Shown here: positions 34,714 through 43,431 of the stretch, in pieces
Layout: each line of letters opens with the position of its first letter
Numbering within the stretch: position 1 is the first letter of the stretch
Assembly: GCA_016463705.1 (NCBI GenBank)
Contig: JAEMQU010000007.1
Location: forward strand, 1-47,406
Direction: 5' to 3'
Length of the DNA stretch: 47,406 nt
From: Opitutales bacterium
GTDB taxonomy: Bacteria > Verrucomicrobiota > Verrucomicrobiia > Opitutales > UBA953
Made by a program: the position numbers and the translations under genes
Notes under the pieces: model-generated
Told to the model about the DNA's origin: nothing
The model's database searches: none
The model's input: the letters and a program-made list of their open reading frames with translations, nothing else

Positions 34714-36230
34714 GGGCGCAGATTCCTCCGTAATTCTAAAATTTCTTTGGCGACTAAGCGGTCATCAAACGGCACGACCGTATCGTGAAATTCTTGCGTA
34801 GTTTCATGTCCCTTGCCGGTGATAATCACACAATCGTTTGGTTGAGCGGCGGCTAAAGCACGACCGATGGCATCGCGACGATCATTAATAAATTCAATAT
34901 TAGGCAAGGAACCTAAGCCATCACGCATGTCGGCAAAAATCGTCGCGAGATTTTCCTTACGTGGATTATCCGCCGTCGCCCACGCGTGGTGCGCGAACTC
35001 TGCGACTACTTGAGTCATCGCGGGACGTTTACCACGGTCGCGATTACCCCCACAGCCGAAGACACACAAGACCCTTCCAGGAGTAATGGAACGCAACATT
35101 TGCAACGTATTGCGCAGGGCGTCGTCGGTATGCGCATAATCTACAAAGACCGGGAAAGCTTGACCAGCCTCGACACGCTCCATGCGTCCAGCCACACCGG
35201 GAAAAGCTTGGACGGCTTCGACCATCGATAACGGATCGCGACCCAAGGACGCGACTAAAGCCAAGGCACACAGAATATTCGAAATATTATATTCACCGGG
35301 CAGCGGAGAAATAAAGCGAGCGGATTGGCCTGCCCAGTTGACCGTAAATTCGGAACCGCGTTGATTAAAAACAATGTCAGTCGCTTGGAGCTCTGCCGTG
35401 GTATGAATACCGAACGTAATCACTGGGCCGCGGGCGCGACAAGATTGGGCAAGATTTTTTCCTGCGGCATCATCCACATTAATTACGGAAACTTTGGGGA
35501 TCGAACCACTCCGGCCGTCGAACAAAATCGTTTTGGCATCGAGATAGGATTCTAAATTGCCGTGGTAGTCGATGTGATCACGAGTTAAATTGGTGAACGC
35601 TGCAGCCGCGAAAGAAAAACCATGAACGCGATCTTGATGCAAGGCGTGGGAACTCACTTCGAGGCAGGCCCCAGCACATTGCGACTCCACCATTTGACGG
35701 AAGAATCCCGCTAAGTCGGCCGACTCGGGCGTAGTTTTATAAGCAGGGATGGAGCGTCGACCCAGTTGATAACGGACGCTGCCGATGAGACCCCAATTCT
35801 CCCCTGCTTGTTGTAATAAGTGACGAAGTAAAGTAGTGATCGTCGTTTTACCATTCGTTCCCGTAACACCCACGAGTTTTAATTTCTGCTCTGGGTTACC
35901 ATGATAACGGCGAGCGACTTCAGCTAAAACTTTTCGAGGCTCGGTCACTTGAGCAGCGGCGACAGCGGGAAGCCCAGCGACTGGTTCGCTCGAAATCACA
36001 GCGGAGGCGCCGCGCGAAATCACATCATCTAAAAATTGGTGACCGCTGGTGCGTAATCCCGGTAAGGCAAAAAACAAACTACCCGGTAAAATACGGCGAG
36101 AGTCGGTGACTAAACTCGTTACCCGAGTCGACCAATCACCACGACGTTCAACGACGGGAATATCTTGAAGTAAACTTTGTAAGGTAGGATTTTCCATGAG
36201 GCGATGATTACTGGGTTCTTTTAATATCAT
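34710..36230 (-). CDS. murE: MurE, UDP-MurNAc-L-Ala-D-Glu:diaminopimelate ligase
   Basis: 506 residues from ATG 36230, which overlaps the ftsI stop as ATGA; ATG 36197 (MENPTLQSLL) is a possible internal start. Motifs: VTSLVTDSRRILPGSLFFALPG, VTGTNGKTTITTLLRHLL, EVSSHALHQDRVHG, FTNLTRDHIDYHGN and VFGCGGNRDRGKRP. DNPRKEN carries the DNPR motif that selects meso-diaminopimelate, so the organism should have DAP-type peptidoglycan. The carbamylated Lys in the YLDAK segment is conserved. Confidence 0.96.
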   Translation of the reverse strand: MILKEPSNHRLMENPTLQSLLQDIPVVERRGDWSTRVTSLVTDSRRILPGSLFFALPGLRTSGHQFLDDVISRGASAVISSEPVAGLPAVAAAQVTEPRKVLAEVARRYHGNPEQKLKLVGVTGTNGKTTITTLLRHLLQQAGENWGLIGSVRYQLGRRSIPAYKTTPESADLAGFFRQMVESQCAGACLEVSSHALHQDRVHGFSFAAAAFTNLTRDHIDYHGNLESYLDAKTILFDGRSGSIPKVSVINVDDAAGKNLAQSCRARGPVITFGIHTTAELQATDIVFNQRGSEFTVNWAGQSARFISPLPGEYNISNILCALALVASLGRDPLSMVEAVQAFPGVAGRMERVEAGQAFPVFVDYAHTDDALRNTLQMLRSITPGRVLCVFGCGGNRDRGKRPAMTQVVAEFAHHAWATADNPRKENLATIFADMRDGLGSLPNIEFINDRRDAIGRALAAAQPNDCVIITGKGHETTQEFHDTVVPFDDRLVAKEILELRRNLRP

Positions 36231-38020
36231 CGTTCAACCCCAGCGACGCTGCGGGAAAGGGATGTCGTGGGTTTTATATCCAACCATTGGATACAATTTT
36301 TAGCCACCGTCGTAAAAATCGGAGCAGCAAATTTACCACCGTAGGCAATGCCGTCGCCTTTCGGTTCGTCTATGATGACGGTGATGGCTAGGCGCGGATC
36401 ATGAACTGGGAAAAAGCCGGAAAACGAGGCAACGTGGTGAGCACTGGAGTAACGACCGTTAACCAGTTTTTGTGTCGTACCTGTTTTACCGGCGACTTCG
36501 TAGCCTGGAATATCGGCCGCTGGAGCTGTTCCAGTTTTACTGCAAACCGCACGTAGTAAGGTCGCGACTTGTTTGGCGGTGGCTGCAGAAACGACTCGGC
36601 CACGCGCGCGGGGCGGATAGTCGAGGACGGTTTGGTTCGTTTTAGAATCTTCAACGCGGAGAACGAGCTGAGGTTGCATTAATAATCCTTCAGCGGCGAT
36701 GGTCGACATCGCATAGTGAATTTGTAGAGCAGTCACACTGATGGAGTGACCCATCGGCAGACGCGAGATGGTGATGCCATCCCATTTTTCCGGACTAATA
36801 ATTAATCCAGGAACTTCGGCGCCCGTGATTAAATTGGAGACTGACCCAAAGCCGAAAGATTTAACTAATTTATCAAAACGTTCTTCGCCGCGTTTCTCCG
36901 AATAAAGCATCCCAATTTGCACCGTGCCGCGGTTAGAAGACTCCCGCACAATATCTCGGACCGGAACGGCGCCCATCGGATGGGAGTCCGCCGGCATCGA
37001 AATCATCCGACCGCGGTAAGGCACTTGGGATAAACCACAGTCGTAAACACTATTCGGGGTAATTAATTTTTCTTCAAGGGCACCCGCAATAGAAACGATT
37101 TTAAAAACCGAGCCGGGCTCATAGACATCGGATACGGCACGATTGCGCTGACTATCCATAGGGGAAAGTTTTGCATCATAAAATTTGTTGAGGTCAAAGG
37201 TCGGCCAATTAGCTAAACCCAAAATACGTCCAGTCTTGGGCTCGCTCACAATAATCACTGCACTGATTGGCTTATATTGAGCCACCGCTTTATCCAGCGC
37301 GTCTTCACACGTTTTCTGCACTAAACTATTAATCGATAAAATAATATTATTCCCATCGACGGGTTGAACTTCACGTAGACGAATACTGGCGATTTCCCGA
37401 CGACGACCATCACGTTCGGATTCAATCCAACCCTTCTGACCTTGGAGAAAACTATTAAGCGCTTTTTCGATACCCGAGGCTGATTGACCTTCCTTATTCA
37501 CGTAGCCGATGACGTGCGCAGCTAATTGTCCATTCGGATAATTACGGCGGTACTTTAACTCTGCCCGGAGGGCTTTGATTTTTAAGCCCGTAATTTTTTT
37601 AAGTACTTCTTTATCTACTTCATGCGCTAGAACAATCCAACGGATACGACGTTCATTACCCTCATCATCCACTTTGGCTTTAGTGTTAAAGGCCTTGCTG
37701 ACATCGGTAAGAGAAATGCCTAAAATTTTGGCCACTTCGGCGGCTCGCCCGTGTTCTTCTTTTTTAATAGATTCAGGATCAACGCCAATATCCCAAACAT
37801 CTTCAGAGACGGCTAATAAATTATTTTGCGAATCGCGCACTTCTCCGCGGCGACAATCTAATTCTTGAAAAACACTACGGGCTTGAACGGCTTCCGCGCA
37901 CAACTGAGGCGCTTCGACCCAATGGAGCCAGAAAAGTCTTACGATGACGGCGACAAAGCACAGTGAAACAACCCAGGCCAGCGAAGTGAAACGCTTTTGC
38001 CTGGCATGCATTAATGTCAT
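36227..38020 (-). CDS. ftsI: Septal transpeptidase FtsI (class B penicillin-binding protein)
   Basis: A 597-residue bitopic protein. A short basic tail and one membrane helix (LAWVVSLCFVAVIVRLFWL) precede the PBP dimerisation domain (CRRGEVRDSQNNLLAVSED). The transpeptidase domain has all three motifs: SVFK (in YEPGSVFKIVSIAG), SSN (ESSNRGTVQIG) and KTG (VAGKTGTTQK). There is no C-terminal PASTA domain. It crosslinks septal peptidoglycan with FtsW. Its ATG overlaps the ftsL-like stop by 4 bp. Confidence 0.96.
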   Translation of the reverse strand: MTLMHARQKRFTSLAWVVSLCFVAVIVRLFWLHWVEAPQLCAEAVQARSVFQELDCRRGEVRDSQNNLLAVSEDVWDIGVDPESIKKEEHGRAAEVAKILGISLTDVSKAFNTKAKVDDEGNERRIRWIVLAHEVDKEVLKKITGLKIKALRAELKYRRNYPNGQLAAHVIGYVNKEGQSASGIEKALNSFLQGQKGWIESERDGRRREIASIRLREVQPVDGNNIILSINSLVQKTCEDALDKAVAQYKPISAVIIVSEPKTGRILGLANWPTFDLNKFYDAKLSPMDSQRNRAVSDVYEPGSVFKIVSIAGALEEKLITPNSVYDCGLSQVPYRGRMISMPADSHPMGAVPVRDIVRESSNRGTVQIGMLYSEKRGEERFDKLVKSFGFGSVSNLITGAEVPGLIISPEKWDGITISRLPMGHSISVTALQIHYAMSTIAAEGLLMQPQLVLRVEDSKTNQTVLDYPPRARGRVVSAATAKQVATLLRAVCSKTGTAPAADIPGYEVAGKTGTTQKLVNGRYSSAHHVASFSGFFPVHDPRLAITVIIDEPKGDGIAYGGKFAAPIFTTVAKNCIQWLDIKPTTSLSRSVAGVER

Positions 38021-38403
38021 CGGGAGCGGGGCCCTCCCATTTCAGCTGGTGGGCGAAAGGTAAGATCGAGTGCCGCCACTCTGGGGCTCGGAGTAGTCCG
38101 TGCGGAGGTGGCGGGTAAAGTAGGACCAGAGACGCGAAGCCATGTCACTTGTTCGGGCTTCGGTAATTTAAATTTTTCGCCGGCTTTTTCGCTGAGCTTG
38201 ACCGTATCTTGGCTGATATCGCGCTGACGTTTCAAAGCATCTAATTCTTTTTTGGAGTCAGCAATAGAACGTTCTATACGGACAATGCGAACGCCCACAT
38301 CATCCGAACGTAGACGAAGTTTCATAATACTGATCGTCCCTAATGCACCGGTAGCAATGGTGATGATGACCATCACGGCAAAGAAAAATCGGCGGGAGTT
38401 CAT
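38017..38403 (-). CDS. ftsL: FtsL-like bitopic coiled-coil protein
   Basis: 128 residues: short N-terminus, one membrane helix (FFFAVMVIITIATGALGTISI), then a helical segment with heptad character (VRIVRIERSIADSKKELDALKRQRD) and a disordered Pro/Ser/Thr tail. Sequence is not diagnostic, but size, topology and the place between rsmH and ftsI match FtsL, which bridges FtsQ-B and FtsW-I. It overlaps rsmH and ftsI by 4 bp on each side. Confidence 0.75.
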   Translation of the reverse strand: MNSRRFFFAVMVIITIATGALGTISIMKLRLRSDDVGVRIVRIERSIADSKKELDALKRQRDISQDTVKLSEKAGEKFKLPKPEQVTWLRVSGPTLPATSARTTPSPRVAALDLTFRPPAEMGGPRSR

Positions 38404-39317
38404 GCGGTGAGTCGGCGGACGGCGCGCAAGCGGGCGGAACGGCTGCGAGGGTTGCGGGTTTGTTCAGCTTCCGATGGCTGAATCGCTTTACGGGTTAAAA
38501 GTTCGGCCAGCTTAACGCGTTCATCTTGTCCGCGATTATCATCGCGATGAATCGGACGACCACTGACGTCATTCATATAGCGCTTCACCATGCGATCTTC
38601 TAGTGAGTGGAAAGAGATGACGACTAAGACGCCGCCTTGTTTTAATTTTTCGAAAGCCTTGGGTAAGGCTTCGGCTAAGGCACCCAACTCATCATTAATC
38701 GCGATGCGGACACCTTGAAAAGTTTTGGTGGCGGGGTGTGGACCGCGGGGACCGGGAGGGTTCGGGGCAACTTCGGCAACTAATTCGGCAAAGGCCGTGG
38801 TACGAGATAAACGTCCCGTACCGCGCGCAGCTTCGATGGCATTCACAATGCGAAACCAGCGAGGCTCTTCACCGTAATCGCGAACCGCTTTTTCTAATTC
38901 GGGTCGGGTCGCACGTTCTAAAAACTCGGCAGCGGTACGGCCCTTGCGCGTGTCCATGCGCATATCGTTCGGGGCATCGTAGCGAAAAGAGAAACCGCGT
39001 TCCGGGATATCCAACTGATGAGAAGACACCCCAATGTCCATCATAACACCGTCAAACGACCCCGGAACGCGGTCAAGGTTACGAAAATCTTCTGAATGAA
39101 AACGAAAGTTTTTGGGGAAACGCTCGAGGAGTGATTGCGCCCGTTCGAGGGCCGCGGGATCACGATCCATCACATCGAGTGTAATATTTTCGGCGCGCTC
39201 TAAAATCGCGGTCGAATGTCCACCGCCACCAAACGTACAATCTAAATAGGCACGACCCGACTCAGGGTTTAGCAAAGCTAAACACTCCTCGAGTAAAACT
39301 GGGACGTGACTGGTCAT
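38400..39317 (-). CDS. rsmH: 16S rRNA C1402 N4-methyltransferase RsmH
   Basis: 305-residue SAM-dependent methyltransferase (formerly MraW) modifying the ribosomal decoding centre. It has HVPVLLEECLALL, YLDCTFGGGGHSTAILE (SAM motif I), FDGVMMDIGVSSHQLD, ERGFSFRYDAPNDMRMD, TFQGVRIAINDELGAL and VVISFHSLEDRMVKRYM. The first position after mraZ is its usual place in the dcw cluster. A 55-bp gap separates it from mraZ. Confidence 0.97.
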   Translation of the reverse strand: MTSHVPVLLEECLALLNPESGRAYLDCTFGGGGHSTAILERAENITLDVMDRDPAALERAQSLLERFPKNFRFHSEDFRNLDRVPGSFDGVMMDIGVSSHQLDIPERGFSFRYDAPNDMRMDTRKGRTAAEFLERATRPELEKAVRDYGEEPRWFRIVNAIEAARGTGRLSRTTAFAELVAEVAPNPPGPRGPHPATKTFQGVRIAINDELGALAEALPKAFEKLKQGGVLVVISFHSLEDRMVKRYMNDVSGRPIHRDDNRGQDERVKLAELLTRKAIQPSEAEQTRNPRSRSARLRAVRRLTA

Positions 39318-39372
39318 TTAAAAATTAATTGTGAATAAGGTGTGAATTGTGTAAGTAACTTTTGGATACAAA

Positions 39373-39831
39373 TTAAATGCCGAGTTCACGGAGTGCGCGG
39401 AGAATAATCCGAGTGTGTTCGGAATCGCGTTCGGTCTTGGGTGGATTTTTGGCCGAGATTTGGAACGTCGTGAAACCGCCTTTGAAAACGACATCACGAT
39501 CGAGACGCGCTTCTTTTACCACGTGATCATTGAGCGTAATGCGACCGGCTTTATCACAGGAAACTTGAATACTATTAGCGCCTAATAAACTCAGCGCATC
39601 CATTTTATCGGGATCGCTCACGGTGACTTGGAGAGCTGCATCAGAAATGCGCTTCACCATCGAGGGAGGAAAAACGACAATCGATCCGACCGCGGGATGA
39701 TACATCGCTAAAAAACTTGTTTCCGCAGTTCCTTCAAAACGCCAGGCCGCTGGAATGGTAACACGATTTTTCTCATCCAACTTTCCGTGATGGATACCTG
39801 TGAAGAGAGAATGATTTGAACCAATAGACAT
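39373..39831 (-). CDS. mraZ: Transcriptional regulator MraZ
   Basis: A 152-residue protein with two AbrB-like swapped-hairpin domains, each with the DxxxR signature: FTGIHHGKLDEKNRVTIPAAW near residue 20 and SCDKAGRITLNDHV near 95. In E. coli, MraZ binds TGGGN direct repeats upstream of its own gene and represses the dcw cluster. Similar repeats occur just upstream here (39851-39883), so self-regulation is likely. It is the first gene of the minus-strand cluster that ends with ftsZ and sufS. Confidence 0.95.
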   Translation of the reverse strand: MSIGSNHSLFTGIHHGKLDEKNRVTIPAAWRFEGTAETSFLAMYHPAVGSIVVFPPSMVKRISDAALQVTVSDPDKMDALSLLGANSIQVSCDKAGRITLNDHVVKEARLDRDVVFKGGFTTFQISAKNPPKTERDSEHTRIILRALRELGI

Positions 39832-39850
39832 GAGACATGGGAGCGTGAAC

Positions 39851-39883
39851 CCAGTTCACCCACTTTCAACCACTTCACCCCAC
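39851..39883 (-). promoter_or_regulatory. Probable MraZ operator (TGGGN-type direct repeats)
   Basis: On the minus strand three repeats in exact 10-bp phase begin at 39883, 39873 and 39863 (GTGGGGTGAA, GTGGTTGAAA, GTGGGTGAAC), and a fourth TGGG is at 39853. This matches the TGGG-N spacing of known MraZ sites. The block lies 20-52 bp before the mraZ ATG and just downstream of a TAAAAT -10-like box at 39892-39897. Confidence 0.7.
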
Positions 39884-39949
39884 CCGTCAAGATTTTAGCC
39901 CCAGGTTGATATTCACACCATTCACAGGCGCGATCGTCCCAAAATATAT

Positions 39950-39977
39950 ATTTTATGACAAATTTCGCTCATAAAAT
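39950..39977. promoter_or_regulatory. AT-rich inverted repeat, candidate operator
   Basis: ATTTTATGA (39950-39958) and its exact complement TCATAAAAT (39969-39977) are separated by 10 bp, and a third direct copy lies at 40011-40019. The dyad is in the divergent region between mraZ and the lipoprotein gene. A dimeric regulator site is plausible; AT-richness makes chance a fair alternative. Confidence 0.4.
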
Positions 39978-40215
39978 ACATATCCCTCTGTTCTTCATGT
40001 ACTTATGCATATTTTATGAATTAAAAGCTAAATTTTTTAGAATAAAACATCGATTTAACCCAATAGAATAGGGCTTAAAATGTATTTTAGTCTACTTTTT
40101 GTATTCAGATAGTCATTACATTATTCCCCTGGGGGGCCCATAATCGGCATGGGCGAAAGGGTTTGCCTTCATAGCGGGGGTGTGTTTTTTATTTATCACC
40201 GAATTACACCTAATT

Positions 40216-40644
40216 ATGAAGAACGCCGTCACTTACGCACTCCTCGCTACAGCACTCACCTTTACTGGCTGCACCACCTATGTGGGCGTAGACAATCCAG
40301 ATAACTCCGGTTCGATGTTCTCCAACATCACTGGTACCTTAACTACGAAATATAAAGCGGAGCCTGAAGTTGTCTTCAACGCGGTTAAACGGGCGGTTGA
40401 TCAACAGAGCGACATTATGAAGCGCATGGGCGAAACCCAGCACAATTCTGAAGGTCAACTTTTCGACACTACGGTCTTCGCTCGGGCGGTTGGTGACTTA
40501 GAAGTCAAAATCAGCGTCACGAAAATCGAAGACGAAAAAACTAAAGAGTCCTACACACAAGTCACTGTGAAATACGGCTTCTTCGGTAACTGCGAACAAA
40601 GTCAGCAGTTGGTTTCAAAAATCTCTGCTAACGTTCGCCGATAA
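40216..40644 (+). CDS. Small DUF3568-like lipoprotein
   Basis: From ATG 40216 it has 142 residues; an in-frame upstream ATG at 40180 would put extra residues before the signal peptide and is unlikely. The signal MKNAVTYALLATALTF with lipobox FTGC predicts a lipidated Cys at about 19. The rest, with YKAEPEVVFNAVKRAVDQQ, GETQHNSEGQLFDTTVFA and VTVKYGFFGNCEQSQQLVSKI, looks like the small alpha/beta lipoproteins of DUF3568 type; this assignment is tentative. It is a single-gene unit with its own terminator. Confidence 0.7.
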   Translation: MKNAVTYALLATALTFTGCTTYVGVDNPDNSGSMFSNITGTLTTKYKAEPEVVFNAVKRAVDQQSDIMKRMGETQHNSEGQLFDTTVFARAVGDLEVKISVTKIEDEKTKESYTQVTVKYGFFGNCEQSQQLVSKISANVRR

Positions 40645-40668
40645 AATAGCGGGCGGAACCGCCTAATG

Positions 40669-40708
40669 GAACGCCGCCCAGCCATTCGGCTTGGCGGCGT
40701 TCTTATTT
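40669..40708 (+). terminator. Rho-independent terminator of the lipoprotein gene
   Basis: A perfect 10-bp stem (GAACGCCGCC 40669-40678 with GGCGGCGTTC 40693-40702) encloses an inner AGCC/GGCT helix and is followed by a T-rich tail. It separates the lipoprotein gene from aroC. Confidence 0.85.
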
Positions 40709-40729
40709 ACGATAATAATCTAAACACAC

Positions 40730-41839
40730 ATGGGAAATATTTTTGGACACAGCTTTCGCATTGCGACTTTCGGAGAAAGTCACGGTCCCGCCTTGGGCGT
40801 TATCATCGAAGGCTGCCCTCCCCGCGTCCCCTTTGATTTAGCTTTTCTGAAAAAAGAATTAGCGCGCCGTCGCCCTGGACAGAGCGATTTAACCACGCAG
40901 CGCAAAGAAGAAGATCAGCCCGAAATTTTATCCGGCGTCTCTCCCGATGGACTTACCTTAGGTTCGCCCATTGCGATTATCGTGCGCAATAAAGATCAAC
41001 GTCCTTCGGCTTACACCGAAATGAAATCAGCCTACCGTCCATCGCACGCCGACTTCACTTACGATTCTAAATATGGTATTCGCGCCGTGGAAGGTGGCGG
41101 ACGTTCTTCCGCCCGCGAAACGGCGGCACGTGTTGCCGCTGGTGCGTTAGCGAAAACCGTTCTCACTCACGCTTGTGGTGCAAAAATTACCGCGTGGGTG
41201 GAAAGCGTAGCCAATATTCAAATGCCAGCGCTGGCAAAAACTCCGACGCAAAAACAAGTCGATGCGAGCCCCACCCGTTGTCCGCATCCTGCCACCGCAG
41301 AAAAAATTGAGCAATGCATTCGCAGTGCACGGAGCCACGGCGACTCCGTCGGCGGCGTGATTTGTTGTGTGATCTCGGGACTACCCGCGGGCTTAGGTTC
41401 TCCAGTCTTTGATCGCTTCGAAGCGGATTTAGCGAAGGCGATGCTTTCGTTACCAGCGACAAAAGGTTTTGAAATCGGCAGTGGTTTTGCCGGTACGCAA
41501 TTGATGGGCAGCCAGCATAATGATTTGTTCGTTAAAAAAGGCGGACGGATTCGCACCGCAACCAATCGCTCTGGTGGAACGCAAGGCGGTATTACCAACG
41601 GCGAAGATGTCGTCTTCCGTATCGCGTTCAAACCTACTGCGACCATTTTACAAAAACAAAAAACCGTCCGTCCGGATGGTAAAGAAACCTCACTCGCAGC
41701 CAAAGGACGGCACGACCCGTGCGTCTTACCACGCGCGGTACCGATTGTTGAAGCTATGGCTGCACTCGTGGCGGTTGATCACTGGATTCGCGATCGGGGA
41801 CAAAATGAATCTTTCGGACGCTGCGGACGTAAAGCATGA
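40730..41839 (+). CDS. aroC: Chorismate synthase AroC
   Basis: Last step of the shikimate pathway, converting EPSP to chorismate with reduced FMN. The 369 residues begin [22 protein letters not shown], and include [17 protein letters not shown], the [16 protein letters not shown] segment, [61 protein letters not shown] and the C-terminal [20 protein letters not shown]. All family signatures are intact. The downstream CobW-like gene starts inside its stop region (4-bp overlap), so they are coupled. Confidence 0.98.
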   Translation: MGNIFGHSFRIATFGESHGPALGVIIEGCPPRVPFDLAFLKKELARRRPGQSDLTTQRKEEDQPEILSGVSPDGLTLGSPIAIIVRNKDQRPSAYTEMKSAYRPSHADFTYDSKYGIRAVEGGGRSSARETAARVAAGALAKTVLTHACGAKITAWVESVANIQMPALAKTPTQKQVDASPTRCPHPATAEKIEQCIRSARSHGDSVGGVICCVISGLPAGLGSPVFDRFEADLAKAMLSLPATKGFEIGSGFAGTQLMGSQHNDLFVKKGGRIRTATNRSGGTQGGITNGEDVVFRIAFKPTATILQKQKTVRPDGKETSLAAKGRHDPCVLPRAVPIVEAMAALVAVDHWIRDRGQNESFGRCGRKA

Positions 41840-42561
41840 CCCCGCTCATCATCGTTCTCGGGATTGCTGGGTCGGGCCGTTCAGCCGTCGTAAAAGAACT
41901 CGCGGATAATGCTTGGGTGGAAGGTAAAGCGATTCGTATTTTAGCGGAGAGTGCCGAGACGGCCGAGAATGCAACCCGTGCGGAGCGGTGGACCTTTAAA
42001 GAGGGAGAAGCCCGCGTACCCCAACCCGCCGACGAAGCGGCCTGCATCCTGATTACGAATGGACGTCTCTCCACCATCGATCAGATGGAAGCTATTCACC
42101 AACGCGTGACGAATTCTGATTGGCAAATTCAACGCGTCATCACGGTGGTGGATTGCGCCCTCGCCCATCGACACCCCGAGCTTTCCGAGTGGTACGAGGC
42201 CTGCATCCATTTTTCCGATGCTGTCGTGTTAAATCGTCGCTGGGAAGTTCCTGGTCAATTCATGAGTAAATTTTTAGAAAAATACGAAAATAGTTTTTAT
42301 CCATGTCTCTTCTTTAATTTCTTAAAAGAAGGTCGCTTACACAACCCCGCCGCAGTCATTGAAGGCGACCCTCTGCGGATGAGTCATATCTTTGATGAAA
42401 TTGATGCGGTCGATGAAATGGAATTCGATGAAGATAATTTACCGGAAGAACCTTTTGATTTGGTCCGGCAGCCCGATAAATATTTTGCACGCGATGATTT
42501 AGGCCGTCGCATGATTATGGTACCCGACATCAAAGAAGTCCTTAAACTCGAGGGACGCTAA
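41836..42561 (+). CDS. CobW-like P-loop protein with altered Walker A
   Basis: 241 residues. The start [18 protein letters not shown] is a P-loop in the CobW/HypB/UreG style, but Lys of GK[ST] is replaced by Arg (GSGRS), so NTP hydrolysis may be weak. [17 protein letters not shown] resembles a Walker B/switch segment and [13 protein letters not shown] the NK/RxD guanine-recognition area of CobW proteins. The canonical CxCC metal motif is absent. The acidic tail ([17 protein letters not shown]) is unusual. I cannot name a substrate. It overlaps aroC by 4 bp and precedes an LpxL-like gene by 9 bp. Confidence 0.65.
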   Translation: MTPLIIVLGIAGSGRSAVVKELADNAWVEGKAIRILAESAETAENATRAERWTFKEGEARVPQPADEAACILITNGRLSTIDQMEAIHQRVTNSDWQIQRVITVVDCALAHRHPELSEWYEACIHFSDAVVLNRRWEVPGQFMSKFLEKYENSFYPCLFFNFLKEGRLHNPAAVIEGDPLRMSHIFDEIDAVDEMEFDEDNLPEEPFDLVRQPDKYFARDDLGRRMIMVPDIKEVLKLEGR

Positions 42562-42570
42562 GCAATCACG

Positions 42571-43431
42571 ATGTACCTCCTAATTGCCATCTACGCTTGG
42601 CTTTTAGCTAATCTCCCGGAGATTTTTGCGCGAGTCAACGCGTGGATCTTTGGCCAGTGTATCTGGCTGATTCGTCGAGAAATTGTTTTAAATAATTTGC
42701 AGCAGGCTTTTCCCGAAAAAGATAAAACGTGGTGGAAAAAAATCGGTAAGCTTTCCTGTCAGCGGACCGCTGAGATGAGTCTTTTTGGGATCGCCTCAGC
42801 CGCGCTCACCGAAAAAGAATTACGCACCCGGATTAAACTGAATCCAAATATCTTAGAAGGACCAAGCCGATTGAATAATACGGAAAATGGGACGGTCTGT
42901 TTCGTGCCTCATTTTTCCTTAATGGAAATGATGACGACGATTAGACTTTTTGATTCAAGTTTGGCCCAACGAAACTGGGTGACGCTTTACCGGCCGCTTG
43001 ATTTAGGAGCGGCCGAAAACTGGATTAAAAAATCGCGGGAACGGTTTGGCATGAAATTAGTTTCGCGACGCGAAGGCTTCGGACGAACCATGGAAGCCGT
43101 ACGACAAGGCGGCGTCGCCTGTGTCTTATTCGATCAAAACACCCACCAAGGTATGCCACTCAAGTTTCTCCATCGAACCTGCGCGGTGACTAATCTTCCA
43201 GGAATCATCACCCAAAGATTTAATGCGGACGCTAGAATTTTCTGGGCGCACCGGACCGGGTTTTGGCGCTGCGAGCTCAACGCCTCTGCCTTAAAATCGA
43301 AAGACTCTACGGCACTGACGGAAGAGTCCAATGCTTGGCTGGCACAGCAGTTACAAAGTTCCGATGAAGTTTGTGCGGATTGGCTCTGGGCGCACAACCG
43401 CTGGAAAAGCGGTGAGCATTTTGATTACTGA
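42571..43431 (+). CDS. LpxL/HtrB-family lipid A acyltransferase-like protein
   Basis: 286 residues with an N-terminal membrane helix region (LLIAIYAWLLANLPEIFARV). The catalytic HX4E motif is in VPHFSLMEMM. Further family blocks are LYRPLDLGAAENWIKKSRERFG, GFGRTMEAVRQGGVACVLFDQN and ADWLWAHNRWKSG. This fits secondary acyl transfer to lipid A or a related glycolipid at the inner membrane. It is shorter than typical LpxL (about 300-310). Its 3' end overlaps the convergent minus-strand gene by 7 bp. Confidence 0.85.
   Translation: MYLLIAIYAWLLANLPEIFARVNAWIFGQCIWLIRREIVLNNLQQAFPEKDKTWWKKIGKLSCQRTAEMSLFGIASAALTEKELRTRIKLNPNILEGPSRLNNTENGTVCFVPHFSLMEMMTTIRLFDSSLAQRNWVTLYRPLDLGAAENWIKKSRERFGMKLVSRREGFGRTMEAVRQGGVACVLFDQNTHQGMPLKFLHRTCAVTNLPGIITQRFNADARIFWAHRTGFWRCELNASALKSKDSTALTEESNAWLAQQLQSSDEVCADWLWAHNRWKSGEHFDY

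Larger units (their letters stand above)
39832..40215. other. 384-bp intergenic region between mraZ and a divergent lipoprotein gene
   Basis: This is the only gap over 300 bp. From right to left it holds an AT-rich block with the repeated sequence ATTTTATGA (39950, 39969 reversed, 40011), two TGTGAAT motifs on the minus strand (39911-39926), a -10-like TAAAAT (39897-39892, minus), and the mraZ operator repeats. I see no ORF of credible coding character and no clear -35/-10 pair for the plus-strand lipoprotein gene. Confidence 0.7.

Noticed and set aside
39708-39890. 60-codon frame overlapping mraZ and its operator
   Set aside because: It overlaps mraZ out of frame and begins at a TTG in the operator region; no support as a gene.
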